A DNA stretch of 53,176 bases. Source: Acidimicrobiaceae bacterium. Lineage in GTDB: Bacteria; Actinomycetota; Acidimicrobiia; Acidimicrobiales; Palsa-688. Below are positions 42,201 to 49,838 of the stretch, piece after piece. Made by a program: the position numbers and the translations under genes. Location of the stretch: assembly GCA_003156595.1 (NCBI GenBank), contig PMHH01000066.1:1-53176 (forward strand). The letters run 5' to 3'. The notes beneath the pieces are model-generated. The model had not been told where the DNA came from, ran no database searches, and was given only the letters and a program-made list of their open reading frames with translations. Position 1 is the first letter of the stretch. Each line of letters begins with the position of its first letter.

Positions 42201-42751
42201 CTCGTCGCCGGCGCCCGGCAGGAACTCAATTGCGCTCGCACGGCCCTTCCTGCTCCGAGGAACTCGTAGATAAATGGGAAGCTCCGGTCGGACGATCCCA
42301 CTGTTTGGAGGCGGGCGAGAGGCTCTCTCACGACCGTGTTCTCGACTTTCCTGAGCATCCCCGCGAACTCTTGGGGAAGGCGCAGCCGCGCCAGATGGAA
42401 TGAGTGGGCGCCGGCACCTCCCGCTTCGCGGCGGAACTCACGAACAGCGTCGATGATCGCCGACCTGGAGGTCGTGATCTGGCGGAGGTCAATCGCCGTT
42501 GGTAGCCCCCGAACTGCGAACGGAGCGACCTGCGGCCAGTACAGCGCAGCAACCCGTTCGGCTATATCTCTAGTAGAGAGTTGCTTGGGCGCATGTCCGT
42601 CGACATCGCTCTGGCGCGTGCAGAGGTCGAGCAGGGCGAGTAGGACGGCGAGCTTGTACGTGGCCGTTCTGCGCCCGGAGTCGATGACTTCTAGTAGGCG
42701 CTCTGCAAATCCCGGGCTGACGCTCTTCCCGACGCCCGATCCTAAAGTCAC
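42194..42751 (-). pseudogene. HNH endonuclease, N-terminal part (frameshifted)
   Basis: From GTG 42751: SPGFAERLLEVIDSGRRTAT, then YKLAVLLALLDLC and LSTRDIAERVAALYWPQVAP, the normal beginning of this HNH family. After FPFIYE near 42270 the frame diverges and ends in unrelated codons. Joined with the C-terminal part it gives about 370 residues. The open frame continues upstream to 43138 but runs across the tRNA fragment and is not coding there. Confidence 0.75.
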
Positions 42752-43075
42752 CCGCAGATCATGTCCCAACGCCGGCGTCGCCGCTAGATACGGCTGGCCA
42801 GCCGTAGACTCGGTCGATCGACGGCTCCTTGCGAGATCGAGCCCGGTATTGGGCGCGGTAGGGATGCCGATCGGCTCGCCGAGTTTGCGATTTGCGACCG
42901 CCGCGGGTCCATGCAAATGCAGGTGGGCATCGACGTGGTAACACTGGACGAGGCCGTTGCGTAAGCACCTGGCGACGATGATGGATACAGGCTGTACATG
43001 CTCTGCACATTTATGGACAAGGATATGGACGGATAAAGACCCACTACTCCGACCTAAAAAACGCCTCTGACCTGT
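42752..43075. other. Gene-free stretch with paired TTATGGAC sites
   Basis: TTATGGAC at 43011-43018 and ATATGGAC at 43023-43030, a direct repeat with 12-bp period, 46 bp from the tRNA fragment. It has the same layout as the pairs at 43233 and 49552 and as the pair at 53016 near the right-end tRNA. Otherwise no gene is seen. Confidence 0.6.
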
Positions 43076-43127
43076 GGAGGGAGAGGGATTCGAACCCCCG
43101 GGGACTTGCATCCCAAGGCTTTTCAAG
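43076..43127 (-). repeat. tRNA-Ser 3' fragment (attachment-site remnant 1)
   Basis: Read leftward: anticodon loop CTTGAAA, stem AGCCT, variable arm (GGGA/TCCC), T-arm with loop TTCGAAT, acceptor strand TCCCTCC and discriminator A. The 5' acceptor strand, D-arm and 5' anticodon stem are missing. Loop CTTGAAA gives anticodon TGA, serine. Directly followed (rightward) by copy 3 of the GTGAATAAAC repeat. Typical of the distal att site of an element inserted at a tRNA 3' end. Confidence 0.8.
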
Positions 43128-43154
43128 TGAATAAACATTCGTCGTTACGAATGG
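43127..43154 (+). repeat. Three-copy repeat, copy 3 (GTGAATAAAC element)
   Basis: GTGAATAAACATTCGTCGT followed by TACGAATGG. The ATG of the MRRYEW frame is ATT here, so nothing is encoded. It starts at the exact base where the tRNA fragment stops, which suggests recombination at or near this point. Confidence 0.75.
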
Positions 43155-43232
43155 CTACAGTAGGCCTGACCAGGAAGTATAGGACTTGCCTGTCGCTCTA
43201 GTTGGCCTTTGTCGGACCGGTTTGGCTGGAAC

Positions 43233-43252
43233 TTATGGTCAGAATTATGGTC
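43233..43252. promoter_or_regulatory. Paired TTATGGTC sites (probable integrase arm sites)
   Basis: TTATGGTC at 43233-43240 and 43245-43252, exact 12-bp period, about 105 bp to the right of tRNA fragment 1. A single TATGGTCAAC near 49336 may be the matching site at the other end of the same unit. 43155-43336 has no gene. Confidence 0.6.
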
Positions 43253-43336
43253 AACATTCTGGCGCATAGGTATGCAAAAGGTCCTGGATAATATGCAATA
43301 GAGAGCGACGTCGGCAGGAGCGGCGCCCTCGCCCGA

Positions 43337-43417
43337 GCTTGTGACCATTGACCAGGGATGTTGGGACTATTGGCTCCCTTGGAGTGGTCGCCGGGTGGCG
43401 ATGATTGAGACGTCGTG
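43337..43417 (+). pseudogene. C-terminal remnant of an unknown gene (copy 2)
   Basis: LVTIDQGCWDYWLPWSGRRV and a short tail, matching 18636-18718 with few changes and the same stop. Upstream sequence is different in the two places, so each is a separate truncation. Confidence 0.55.
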
Positions 43418-43447
43418 AGCTTTCACGACTGGATCGGGAGGGTAGCC

Positions 43448-43654
43448 ATGCGCGGTGTCTTTTTCCACGACCCTTGAGGGAGATGCCGACGACCTTGAGT
43501 CCCGTTGGGGTATACGGGTGGCGCTGGAGATGCTTCGGGAGAGGTCATTACCCCGCTGGACTTCTTCGAGCTGTGCGAGGAGGTCCCCAGCGCCACCGTA
43601 CCTGCCGGTAACCGCGGGCCCAATCCAGCGCCTAAGCGGTTGCAAGTGGCCTGA
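43448..43654 (+). pseudogene. Broken copy of the small protein gene at 18748
   Basis: Begins MRGVFFHDP and then hits TGA because of one inserted base. A second one-base loss about 90 bp later restores the frame to the end (RLQVA, TGA). Nucleotide identity with 18748-18954 stays high throughout. Confidence 0.75.
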
Positions 43655-43660
43655 CCCGCT

Positions 43661-43771
43661 ATCCAACACGCCCAGCAGCATGCCGAACTGCTTCTGGCGA
43701 TTGTCGACGGCCGGACCTGGATGATCCGCAGGTGCCAAGCCGGCTACGTCATCCAGGGGGGTTATTTGTGA
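43661..43771 (+). pseudogene. Short downstream gene with ATC in place of its start
   Basis: 36 codons: (I)QHAQQHAELLLAIVDGRTW, then MIRRCQAGYVIQGGYL. In copy 1 (18961) the same gene starts with ATG but is cut after MQHAQ. Here the body is whole but the start is ATC, so neither copy is complete. Confidence 0.5.
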
Positions 43772-43874
43772 ACGCCGGGGACGGGAGAGACCTAGCCCGA
43801 GACCGACATCTGCCACATGGCGTTACGCTTTGCCGCCCGGTGTAGGGCTCTTGGAGACGGAAGGACGCGCCCCT

Positions 43875-44204
43875 GTGCAAGAGGAGTGGAGCCGGAAGGG
43901 CGCAACGCTCAGCGACAAGACAGCACGCAAGGAGTTCGGGCTGACCCAGGAGGAGATCGCCGCCGCGATTGACGCCGGTCAGCTTCAGTACCGAGTCGGC
44001 GTCATCCACGGCAATCCGTGGCTGAGGCTCCTGCGGCGCGAGGTCGAGGAGCTCATGGACAGCACCTATCAGGATCGGGACCATCGGCAGCGGCGCGCGA
44101 GGGCCGAGGTGGCGCGGGTCGATCGCGAGTTGAAGAGGCTCCGAGCTGAGGTCTCTGCGCTGGAAGAGCACCGCGCCAAGCTGCTTGCCGACCTGGAAGC
44201 ATGA
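43875..44204 (+). CDS. Small HTH/coiled-coil protein, unknown function
   Basis: 109 residues from GTG 43875 with GGAAGGA (43861-43867). The first 60 residues suggest a DNA-binding or adaptor fold (KEFGLTQEEIAAAIDAGQLQ, then YRVGVIHGNPWLRLLRREVE). The last 45 form a coiled coil (RAEVARVDRELKRLRAEVSA). Single gene, convergent with the leftward operon at 44300. Confidence 0.65.
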   Translation: MQEEWSRKGATLSDKTARKEFGLTQEEIAAAIDAGQLQYRVGVIHGNPWLRLLRREVEELMDSTYQDRDHRQRRARAEVARVDRELKRLRAEVSALEEHRAKLLADLEA

Positions 44205-44299
44205 CCTTCGCGGGCGGGCCAGAGCACCTCCGAGCGCCGACTCCCTAGGCACCGACGTCAGCCGAGGCCAGATCCCTGCCGCGGGACGGGTGCTGGGGT

Positions 44300-45283
44300 C
44301 TACGGTGGCGGTGGGTCCTCACTCACCCATAGTGCGTAGGTCTCGAACGCCGCTGCCGAAAGCGCATGGAAGTCCTCGGTGACGACCTTGACAGTAAAGC
44401 CACTGCCGCCGAGGCGATGGTTGATCTCGGCGCTGAGCTTCCTGGCTCCTGCGTCGAAGTCCCGTACGTTCCAGGTGGTCTCGGTCGGTTCTGCCTTGAC
44501 GGTCGCAAGCAGCCCGTTGGCTTTCGCCAGCTCGGGGTCACGCCTGCCCATTACCTCGACGTAGCGGTCGGTGGCCCGCACGTACCACTCGTTGCAGCTG
44601 CAGGCAACCCGCATCGCCGGGGTGGCATTGGCGCCCCGGTTGTCACGCGCCCTCTGCATGCTGGTCAGCCTGGCGGCGACCTCGGGCAGGATCGTGTCGG
44701 CGACCGGATCGGCAAAGGATTGGCGGGCGAACCGGGAGCCGACCCAGTCCGCGAAGCGTACCTTGTGCTCGCCGCGCAGGGAGAACCGCTGGTCGTAGTG
44801 GGCGGCCAGCGCCGTCTTGTCGATGCTCGAGACGTATCGCACATCGACCACCGGCATCCCGGTTGACCCGGAACGGTGGGCGGCTGAGCCCTCGATGGGT
44901 TCGAGGGCCTCCGGGTCGAGGGGGAAGCGCCGGTAGGAGAGCATGCCCCGGCGGAGCTGACGCCACTCCTCTTCGGGAACATAGAGCACGGGGGCCACGA
45001 CGATGCAGGGCTCGAGCGACGCTTGGCGAACGATGTCGCAGTCCTGGGTGAGCACGGCGTACCAGCCGGACTCGGTCTCTACGGTGATGGAGGTGACTTC
45101 GACCCCGGCCGCCTTGCGGCCCCTCGTGCCGGTCACCTCGGAGGTGGTCGTCCCGACGATGGCGATCGCTCCGAGGTCGATCAGGTCGCCCTGCTCGAGG
45201 CTGCGAAGGTGCAGCTCGAGGCCGGCAACCCTTTTCTGGTCGTCCGCGAGCCGGGCCGAGCCCCTAGACGGCTGCGCTGGCAC
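44300..45283 (-). CDS. Protein of unknown function downstream of a BldC-like regulator
   Basis: 327 residues. The N-terminal half is beta-rich (LEQGDLIDLGAIAIVGTTTS, then SGWYAVLTQDCDIVRQ), the C-terminal half carries KVRFADWVGSRFARQSFADP and CSCNEWYVRATDRYV. I recognise no catalytic domain; LTQDCDIV with nearby Cys residues could be a metal or active site. It overlaps the regulator gene by 20 bp, so the two form an operon. Its location inside the middle tRNA island suggests a defence or maintenance role. Confidence 0.65.
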   Translation of the reverse strand: MPAQPSRGSARLADDQKRVAGLELHLRSLEQGDLIDLGAIAIVGTTTSEVTGTRGRKAAGVEVTSITVETESGWYAVLTQDCDIVRQASLEPCIVVAPVLYVPEEEWRQLRRGMLSYRRFPLDPEALEPIEGSAAHRSGSTGMPVVDVRYVSSIDKTALAAHYDQRFSLRGEHKVRFADWVGSRFARQSFADPVADTILPEVAARLTSMQRARDNRGANATPAMRVACSCNEWYVRATDRYVEVMGRRDPELAKANGLLATVKAEPTETTWNVRDFDAGARKLSAEINHRLGGSGFTVKVVTEDFHALSAAAFETYALWVSEDPPPP

Positions 45284-45635
45284 GCAAAACCCGCCGGGCC
45301 GACCTCACCAAGTCAGCAACGGCCGCGGAGGGGGCCGGGCGTGTGGGTTCCGGGCTCTGAACCGGCTCCGACGGGGCGCCCGCCGAGGTCGTCACGATGG
45401 CCCGGCGCTGGCGGCGCCGCAGGGTGGATTCCGGCACGTCGAAGACCTCACGAGTGGCCGTACGACCCGACGGCGCCAGCGCCTGGCGAACCTCGTCGAG
45501 GTTGAACAGCCGGTGACCGCCAGGCGTCGCCGCGAACGGGATCTGCCCGGCTCGGGCGTAGCGCCCGACGGAGTCAGCCGAGACTCCCAGGGCTACCGAG
45601 ACCTGCGCGGCCTTTAGGGTGCGGTGCAACTCCAC
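45264..45635 (-). CDS. BldC/MerR-type small DNA-binding protein
   Basis: 123 residues. The first 55 form a MerR-like winged helix of the excisionase/BldC type: KAAQVSVALGVSADSVGRYA, then GQIPFAATPGGHRLFNLDEV. The C-terminal half is Arg/Pro/Ala-rich. GTG 45635 has a GAGAGGAA site. It may regulate its own operon or act as a directionality factor for an integrated element, since excisionases share this fold. Confidence 0.8.
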   Translation of the reverse strand: MELHRTLKAAQVSVALGVSADSVGRYARAGQIPFAATPGGHRLFNLDEVRQALAPSGRTATREVFDVPESTLRRRQRRAIVTTSAGAPSEPVQSPEPTRPAPSAAVADLVRSARRVLRASAAV

Positions 45636-45764
45636 GACTAGTTCCTCTCTGTCCCGACCATCCTACTCCGCAGCGTTTGCGGCGTCCACAGGTTTTGCAG
45701 GGTTCCAGAGCGACTGTGCCACGTGTACGTTTGCCGTCCGACCCAGTGTCACCGTCATGGATTG

Positions 45765-45981
45765 CGGAAGGTGGAGTCGAGTCATCGACGACCGCGTCCA
45801 GGTCTGTGGTGGCACGGTGGGCCTGGTTGAGTCGCGCCGAGACAGCCACGCCTCCGATGATGGCGTACTGGCCCAACGAGGCAGACGCGACCGAAGCGGC
45901 CGCCCGCACGAGGCGGATCATCGCCTCTCCGGGCAGGACGACCTGGGGTTCACCAGACACGTTCGGGGGGACTCCATTCAT
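45765..45981 (-). pseudogene. AbiEii-like nucleotidyltransferase, N-terminal fragment
   Basis: From ATG 45981: MIRLVRAAASVASASLGQYA, then IIGGVAVSARLNQAH and TTDLDAVVDDSTPP, the GG..DxD start of an AbiEii-type nucleotidyltransferase. Homology ends near 45765. The frame stays open to 45574 but the codons there are not family-like. It overlaps the upstream gene by 32 bp. With most of the enzyme missing it should be inactive. Confidence 0.7.
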
Positions 45982-46939
45982 CGAGGATCTGGCGGCCCCG
46001 CGACTGGTCCTGGGCGAGATCAAGGGCAACGGCCACGGGATGAGCCAACGGCCAGTCCTGGGCGAGCGGCGGTCGCCGGTGGGCGGTGACCTCAGCGACG
46101 GGTGCGACCGCGATGGAGGCGGCGGCCATGTTTGGATCGTTGGTTACACCGTATCGACGCGCCGCGATGGTCAGATCGACCGGTCCCGGCACGTACAGGT
46201 CGCAGATCGAGGTGGTCGTGGTGATGGGTGCTCCGAGCTCGACGGCGGCCAATGTCCCTGACAGACACCAGCCGGCGGCTGTTGGGTCGTGCCAGGCGGC
46301 CTCGCTCGGATCGGGGGCCGTCAAGAGCCACCATCGGTCTGGCGACCATTGCCCGGCGAGTACCCAGAACAGTTCGGGCACCAATGCCCGACCGTCACTT
46401 CCGAGCAGTCCGGCGTCCCGGATGCGCTGCAGGGCGACGCTGACCGTGGAGGGCGCGAACCCTGTTCCCGAGTGGGTCGGTCTTAGCGGTTCTTTTGAGT
46501 GTGTGAGCAGTCGGTAGGCTACGGCCAGCCCTGCCCGGCCCATGATCGGGTCGGCAATTGCCGGCTGGTGTGTCTCCATGGATCGAACGTCAGTGTCGAT
46601 GAGCAGACCTGAGGCCGGGAGTCGCAAGTGACCTCGACGGTCCAGGTAACCCCATCCCGCCTGCTCGAGCTGAGCCCGGGCATCAGCCGTGATGCGGTCT
46701 GACACCAGCACCCGAACCGCTCTGGTGGTGCTCGCAGCGGTGTCGATGAGCTCGCGCACCCGGGCAGACGTCGCATATGCAGCGGCGACCACCTCGATGT
46801 CGATCCGGTTTCGATCGAGAGAGAGGACTAGCGATCCTGCTTTCCGTTCGACTTCTGGTCCGACCTCTTGGATCGCTGTGGCCAAGTCCTGGATGGCGGC
46901 GTCCATCAGATCGATGGCGCTTACGCGGGTCCGGGCCAC
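45950..46939 (-). CDS. AbiEi-like winged-helix regulator/antitoxin
   Basis: 329 residues. The N-terminal part has restriction-fold-like strands (GSLVLSLDRNRIDIEVVAAA, then VRVLVSDRITADARAQLEQA and GYLDRRGHLRLP). A winged helix sits near residues 135-200 (AVAYRLLTHSKEPLRPTHSG, then APSTVSVALQRIRDAGLL). This layout and the nucleotidyltransferase behind it fit the AbiEi side of an AbiE-type module. The toxin is truncated, so it is a stand-alone antitoxin or repressor now. Operator-like repeats lie upstream. Confidence 0.7.
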   Translation of the reverse strand: MARTRVSAIDLMDAAIQDLATAIQEVGPEVERKAGSLVLSLDRNRIDIEVVAAAYATSARVRELIDTAASTTRAVRVLVSDRITADARAQLEQAGWGYLDRRGHLRLPASGLLIDTDVRSMETHQPAIADPIMGRAGLAVAYRLLTHSKEPLRPTHSGTGFAPSTVSVALQRIRDAGLLGSDGRALVPELFWVLAGQWSPDRWWLLTAPDPSEAAWHDPTAAGWCLSGTLAAVELGAPITTTTSICDLYVPGPVDLTIAARRYGVTNDPNMAAASIAVAPVAEVTAHRRPPLAQDWPLAHPVAVALDLAQDQSRGRQILDEWSPPERVW

Positions 46940-46958
46940 GACAAAGGTCTTTCACTCA

Positions 46959-46995
46959 TTCGAGATTCGAGTATACCCGAATGGCGAATTCGGGA
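46959..46995. promoter_or_regulatory. Operator-like repeats between divergent genes
   Basis: ATTCGAG twice in tandem (46959-46972), then CCCGAA (46977-46982) and TTCGGG (46990-46995) as an inverted pair, all built on TTCG. The 90-bp region separates the AbiEi-like gene and the 735-residue protein gene, so one regulator may control both. Confidence 0.55.
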
Positions 46996-47029
46996 TGCCG
47001 ATCGTGCCCCGCCGTCGAGGGCTCGATGG

Positions 47030-49237
47030 GTGGAGAAGCTAGGAGTAGTTTCGCCGCTGGTGACCAAGAAGTCGGAACGTCGGCGGCAGAAGAGGCGTCA
47101 AGACCATCAGGGTGCACGAATCGAGGTACGCAAGCAGCGTCAGCGAGCGGTAGCGGACGCGGTAGAGGCGACCAGGTCAGCGGTGCGGGAGCTGGCCGAC
47201 GTGGCCGCTAGCGAGGCGGTGTCGCCGGAGACGTTCGCGGACCAGGTTGTCGAGGTGCTGCGGGACGATCTGTGTGCCAAGGTGCTGACCAACGACGATC
47301 TGGTGAGCGACCTGAGCGAGGAGATCGTCGAGCGTTCCGGCGCCGAACGGGCGGCAGCGCTTGCCGAGGCGCTGGCTGGTCGACTCTCCGAGGAGAGCCG
47401 GGTGGCTCGTCTGGCCATCTCGATCTCCGAGGACGCGGGCGACTTGACCCAGGCCGGACGTATCACCGAGGTGGTCCTGGGCGCGGCCGCCGATGATGAT
47501 GCGGACGCCGGTGATTTCGCGGCCGAGTTGGCCCAGATCCGGATGGCGGGGGGAGAGTTGGGGGACGCGTTGGAAGTCCTGGACGTCAACTGCACCCGCT
47601 GGCCGGGCCATGACGAGTTGCAGTCGGTGCGGGCCCGGGCTCTGGCCTGGACGGTGTCTCTGATCTGGCCGGATGATCGGCTCGCCTCGATGTCCAGGCC
47701 AGAGGTGAGCGCTGAGCAACTGGAAAAGGCGCGGTCGTTTCTGGACCGGTTCAATGACCGATCCCTCCTCTACCGGTTGAGGACGGCGGTAGAGGAATTC
47801 ATGGCCCGCGACTCCGTACTGCGGGAGTGGCGCGAACAGGAGATGGCCGCATTTCTCTCCGAGGTCAGGCAAGCCGGAAGCCTCGGTCCTTTCGACGAGA
47901 TGTCGAGTGAGGCGGGACCGTTGGCGGCAGAATACTTGTGGCTGGGCGGCCCGGATGATCCCGACACGGAGGACTTGGCCGATGGGTTTACTGTCCTCGG
48001 CCGTTTCGCCGGCGCTCCTGATACTGCGCCGGCGCTGGCTGACACGGCCCGGTCCTGGTACCGCCACGTTCGGTATGGGCTGTGGCAAGTGGCGGGTGAG
48101 GGTCCGGCGTCGACCGATATGCCGGCAGCGGGTGTGTGGGTGGCCGACCTTGTCACCCGCCGGCTGGTTTACGCCGCGATTCCCGCCGAGCAGCTCAAAG
48201 GTCTCCCACGCTGGAGCGTGCTGGCCGGGCCTCTCGCCCCGCTGGGTGGGGTGTGGCGTAGCGGCGAGTCACTGGTTGTCCTCGATCCCGCCTTGGCCGA
48301 CCGGGCCACCGAAGCGGCGCTGCGCGTCGCCGACGAGGTGGTGTTTGGCTTGGCCCGAGAGCATGGCATCAAAGCTCCCCGTCCCAGGCCCGACCGGAGC
48401 GAGCGCCCACGACCCCACGGTGTTCTGGTCGACGTGCTGGATGCCATGGACTCCTACCAGGCCGATCTGACGGCCAAGGTGCTGGGCGGTTCGCTGAGCA
48501 ACCTGGTCGGCATGGTCGAGGAGGCCGGTCGCCGGCTGCCGGCCTTGTCCAACACCGACGGGGACCCGATCGAGTTGATCAGCGCGGTATTCCCCGCCGA
48601 CGACCCAGCCGAGGTTCGCCGGAAGTTGCTGACCGACGAGGACTTCGACAGCGACGACCGGCCCGGCGAACCTGACGAGGTGGCGGGACAGCTGACGTGG
48701 CTGGGCCGCCAGATGTCAGAAGCGGAGTCAGCCAACTCGCTCGCCCAGCTTCACGCCGAGGCCCGCAAACGAGGGTGGGGCCCGATCGAGCCACCGGTCG
48801 GACCCAGACGGTGGCTCCGTGGAACCGTCGTTTTCGAGGCCGGCGCAATTCGGGTCGAAGTCAACTCCAGGCAACGTCTCCAAGCCCTCTCGGCCAAGCT
48901 CAGCTGGGCCGGCGCCCAGGCAAAGCCGACGGTTCGCAGTCGGATAGACCCGTCGATGGACCTGGCCTTGCCCGGCGGTCGCTTGCGAGGCGGTCGAGCA
49001 GGCGATCCCGAGGCAGAGGAGACATGGAGGCAGCACTGGCCGGACGAGAAGGTCCCCGCCTTGGACAACGCCACCCCGCGTGCGGCCGCGAAGGCCCCGA
49101 GAAAGAGGGTGCTACTCGAGTCTCTGCTGCGCCAATTCGAACACGACGCCGACTCGGCCGCCAACGAGGGGGAACAACCTCTCGATGTCGATCAGCTGCG
49201 AGCGGACCTGGGCATGCAGGATGGCGTCCTGGGGTGA
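47030..49237 (+). CDS. Large protein of unknown function (735 residues)
   Basis: Very basic N-terminus (VTKKSERRRQKRRQDHQGAR), then long helical stretches that may be TPR-like (residues 120-240: AGRITEVVLGAAADDDADAG, then ALEVLDVNCTRWPGHDELQS). A beta-containing middle (PRWSVLAGPLAPLGGVWRSG) and an acidic segment (EDFDSDDRPGEPDEVAGQ) follow. No catalytic motif or known domain recognised. GTG 47030 is a choice; GTG 47060 also fits. It is the largest gene of the middle island and divergent from the AbiEi-like gene. Confidence 0.7.
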   Translation: MEKLGVVSPLVTKKSERRRQKRRQDHQGARIEVRKQRQRAVADAVEATRSAVRELADVAASEAVSPETFADQVVEVLRDDLCAKVLTNDDLVSDLSEEIVERSGAERAAALAEALAGRLSEESRVARLAISISEDAGDLTQAGRITEVVLGAAADDDADAGDFAAELAQIRMAGGELGDALEVLDVNCTRWPGHDELQSVRARALAWTVSLIWPDDRLASMSRPEVSAEQLEKARSFLDRFNDRSLLYRLRTAVEEFMARDSVLREWREQEMAAFLSEVRQAGSLGPFDEMSSEAGPLAAEYLWLGGPDDPDTEDLADGFTVLGRFAGAPDTAPALADTARSWYRHVRYGLWQVAGEGPASTDMPAAGVWVADLVTRRLVYAAIPAEQLKGLPRWSVLAGPLAPLGGVWRSGESLVVLDPALADRATEAALRVADEVVFGLAREHGIKAPRPRPDRSERPRPHGVLVDVLDAMDSYQADLTAKVLGGSLSNLVGMVEEAGRRLPALSNTDGDPIELISAVFPADDPAEVRRKLLTDEDFDSDDRPGEPDEVAGQLTWLGRQMSEAESANSLAQLHAEARKRGWGPIEPPVGPRRWLRGTVVFEAGAIRVEVNSRQRLQALSAKLSWAGAQAKPTVRSRIDPSMDLALPGGRLRGGRAGDPEAEETWRQHWPDEKVPALDNATPRAAAKAPRKRVLLESLLRQFEHDADSAANEGEQPLDVDQLRADLGMQDGVLG

Positions 49238-49392
49238 ACGGGACCGGCGGAAGATCTATGACCGCCCGACACCACAGCCAGCCAATATGCAAACCTCTGC
49301 GTAGAGGTCAACGCGCCACCGATCGAGCAATACATATGGTCAACTCAGGCCACGCGATCCATAGCGGACCCGACCACAGCCTGCCTGACCAG

Positions 49393-49450
49393 CGGAGGGA
49401 GTGGGATTTGAACCCACGCAGGGTTTCCCCTGAAGGCTTTTCAAGAGCCT
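49393..49450 (-). repeat. tRNA-Ser 3' fragment (attachment-site remnant 2)
   Basis: Read leftward: a full anticodon arm AGGCT-CTTGAAA-AGCCT (anticodon TGA), variable arm AGGG/CCCT, T-arm GTGGG-TTCAAAT-CCCAC, acceptor strand TCCCTCC and discriminator G. The D-arm and the 5' acceptor strand are absent, so it is not a gene. The sequence differs from fragment 1 in the T-arm and variable arm, so the two come from different donor copies. Confidence 0.85.
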
Positions 49451-49551
49451 CCTCACTTGTCGGCGGGATCGGCTGACATTGGCCTGACCTGCGGTTTCTC
49501 GCGTCGTCGGGTCGGTCGAGCCGGCTTGAATCGGCTCGAGTTGGCCGGAAA

Positions 49552-49571
49552 TTATGGCCGTCGTTATGGCC
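49552..49571. promoter_or_regulatory. Paired TTATGGCC sites (probable integrase arm sites)
   Basis: TTATGGCC at 49552-49559 and 49564-49571, 12-bp period, about 100 bp to the right of tRNA fragment 2. The same pair, same period and same octamer, occurs at 53016-53035, so they mark both ends of the right-hand unit. Confidence 0.65.
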
Positions 49572-49619
49572 GTGGGTGTGCGGTCCGCTCTCACGCGGGT
49601 CGACCGGTACTCTTTCTGC

Positions 49620-49829
49620 ATGTCCATCTCGGTCAACGATCTTCGCTCGCTGGGAGCGAGAGTACGTGCCGAAGCTGAGGCGGCGGGCGAGCTCACGCTG
49701 ACTGGTCCGACCCATTGGGACCTTCCTGAAGCTGCACGGGCCGCTCTTCTGGAATACGCCGCATCAGGGGCCTACGAGGAAGCCGCTCAGGCTTGTATCG
49801 CTGAAGACCCCGACCTGACCGAGGGCTGA
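49620..49829 (+). CDS. Probable antitoxin of a PIN module
   Basis: 69 residues (MSISVNDLRSLGARVRAEAE, then LTGPTHWDLPEAARAALLEY), acidic C-terminus. Size and position, nine bases before a PIN-like gene, fit an antitoxin. The start ATG lies 7 bases after TACTCT, a possible -10, so the mRNA may be leaderless. Upstream ATGs fall inside the arm-site repeat and are unlikely starts. Confidence 0.65.
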   Translation: MSISVNDLRSLGARVRAEAEAAGELTLTGPTHWDLPEAARAALLEYAASGAYEEAAQACIAEDPDLTEG

Positions 49830-49838
49830 CCAGAACTC

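Noticed and set aside
43076-43127. A complete tRNA gene
   Set aside because: No D-arm, no 5' acceptor strand and no 5' anticodon stem can be found to the right; only the 3' half is present.
42752-43138. N-terminal extension of the HNH protein
   Set aside because: It would run through the tRNA fragment and the arm-site repeats; family homology starts only after 42751.
45574-45764. C-terminal part of the nucleotidyltransferase frame, and a 31-codon frame MTVTLGRTANVHV in it
   Set aside because: The long frame loses family similarity here; the short frame ends 28 bp before the BldC-like gene, but there is no independent support for translation.
49393-49450. A complete tRNA gene
   Set aside because: The anticodon arm closes, but upstream sequence offers no D-arm and no GGAGGGA acceptor strand.
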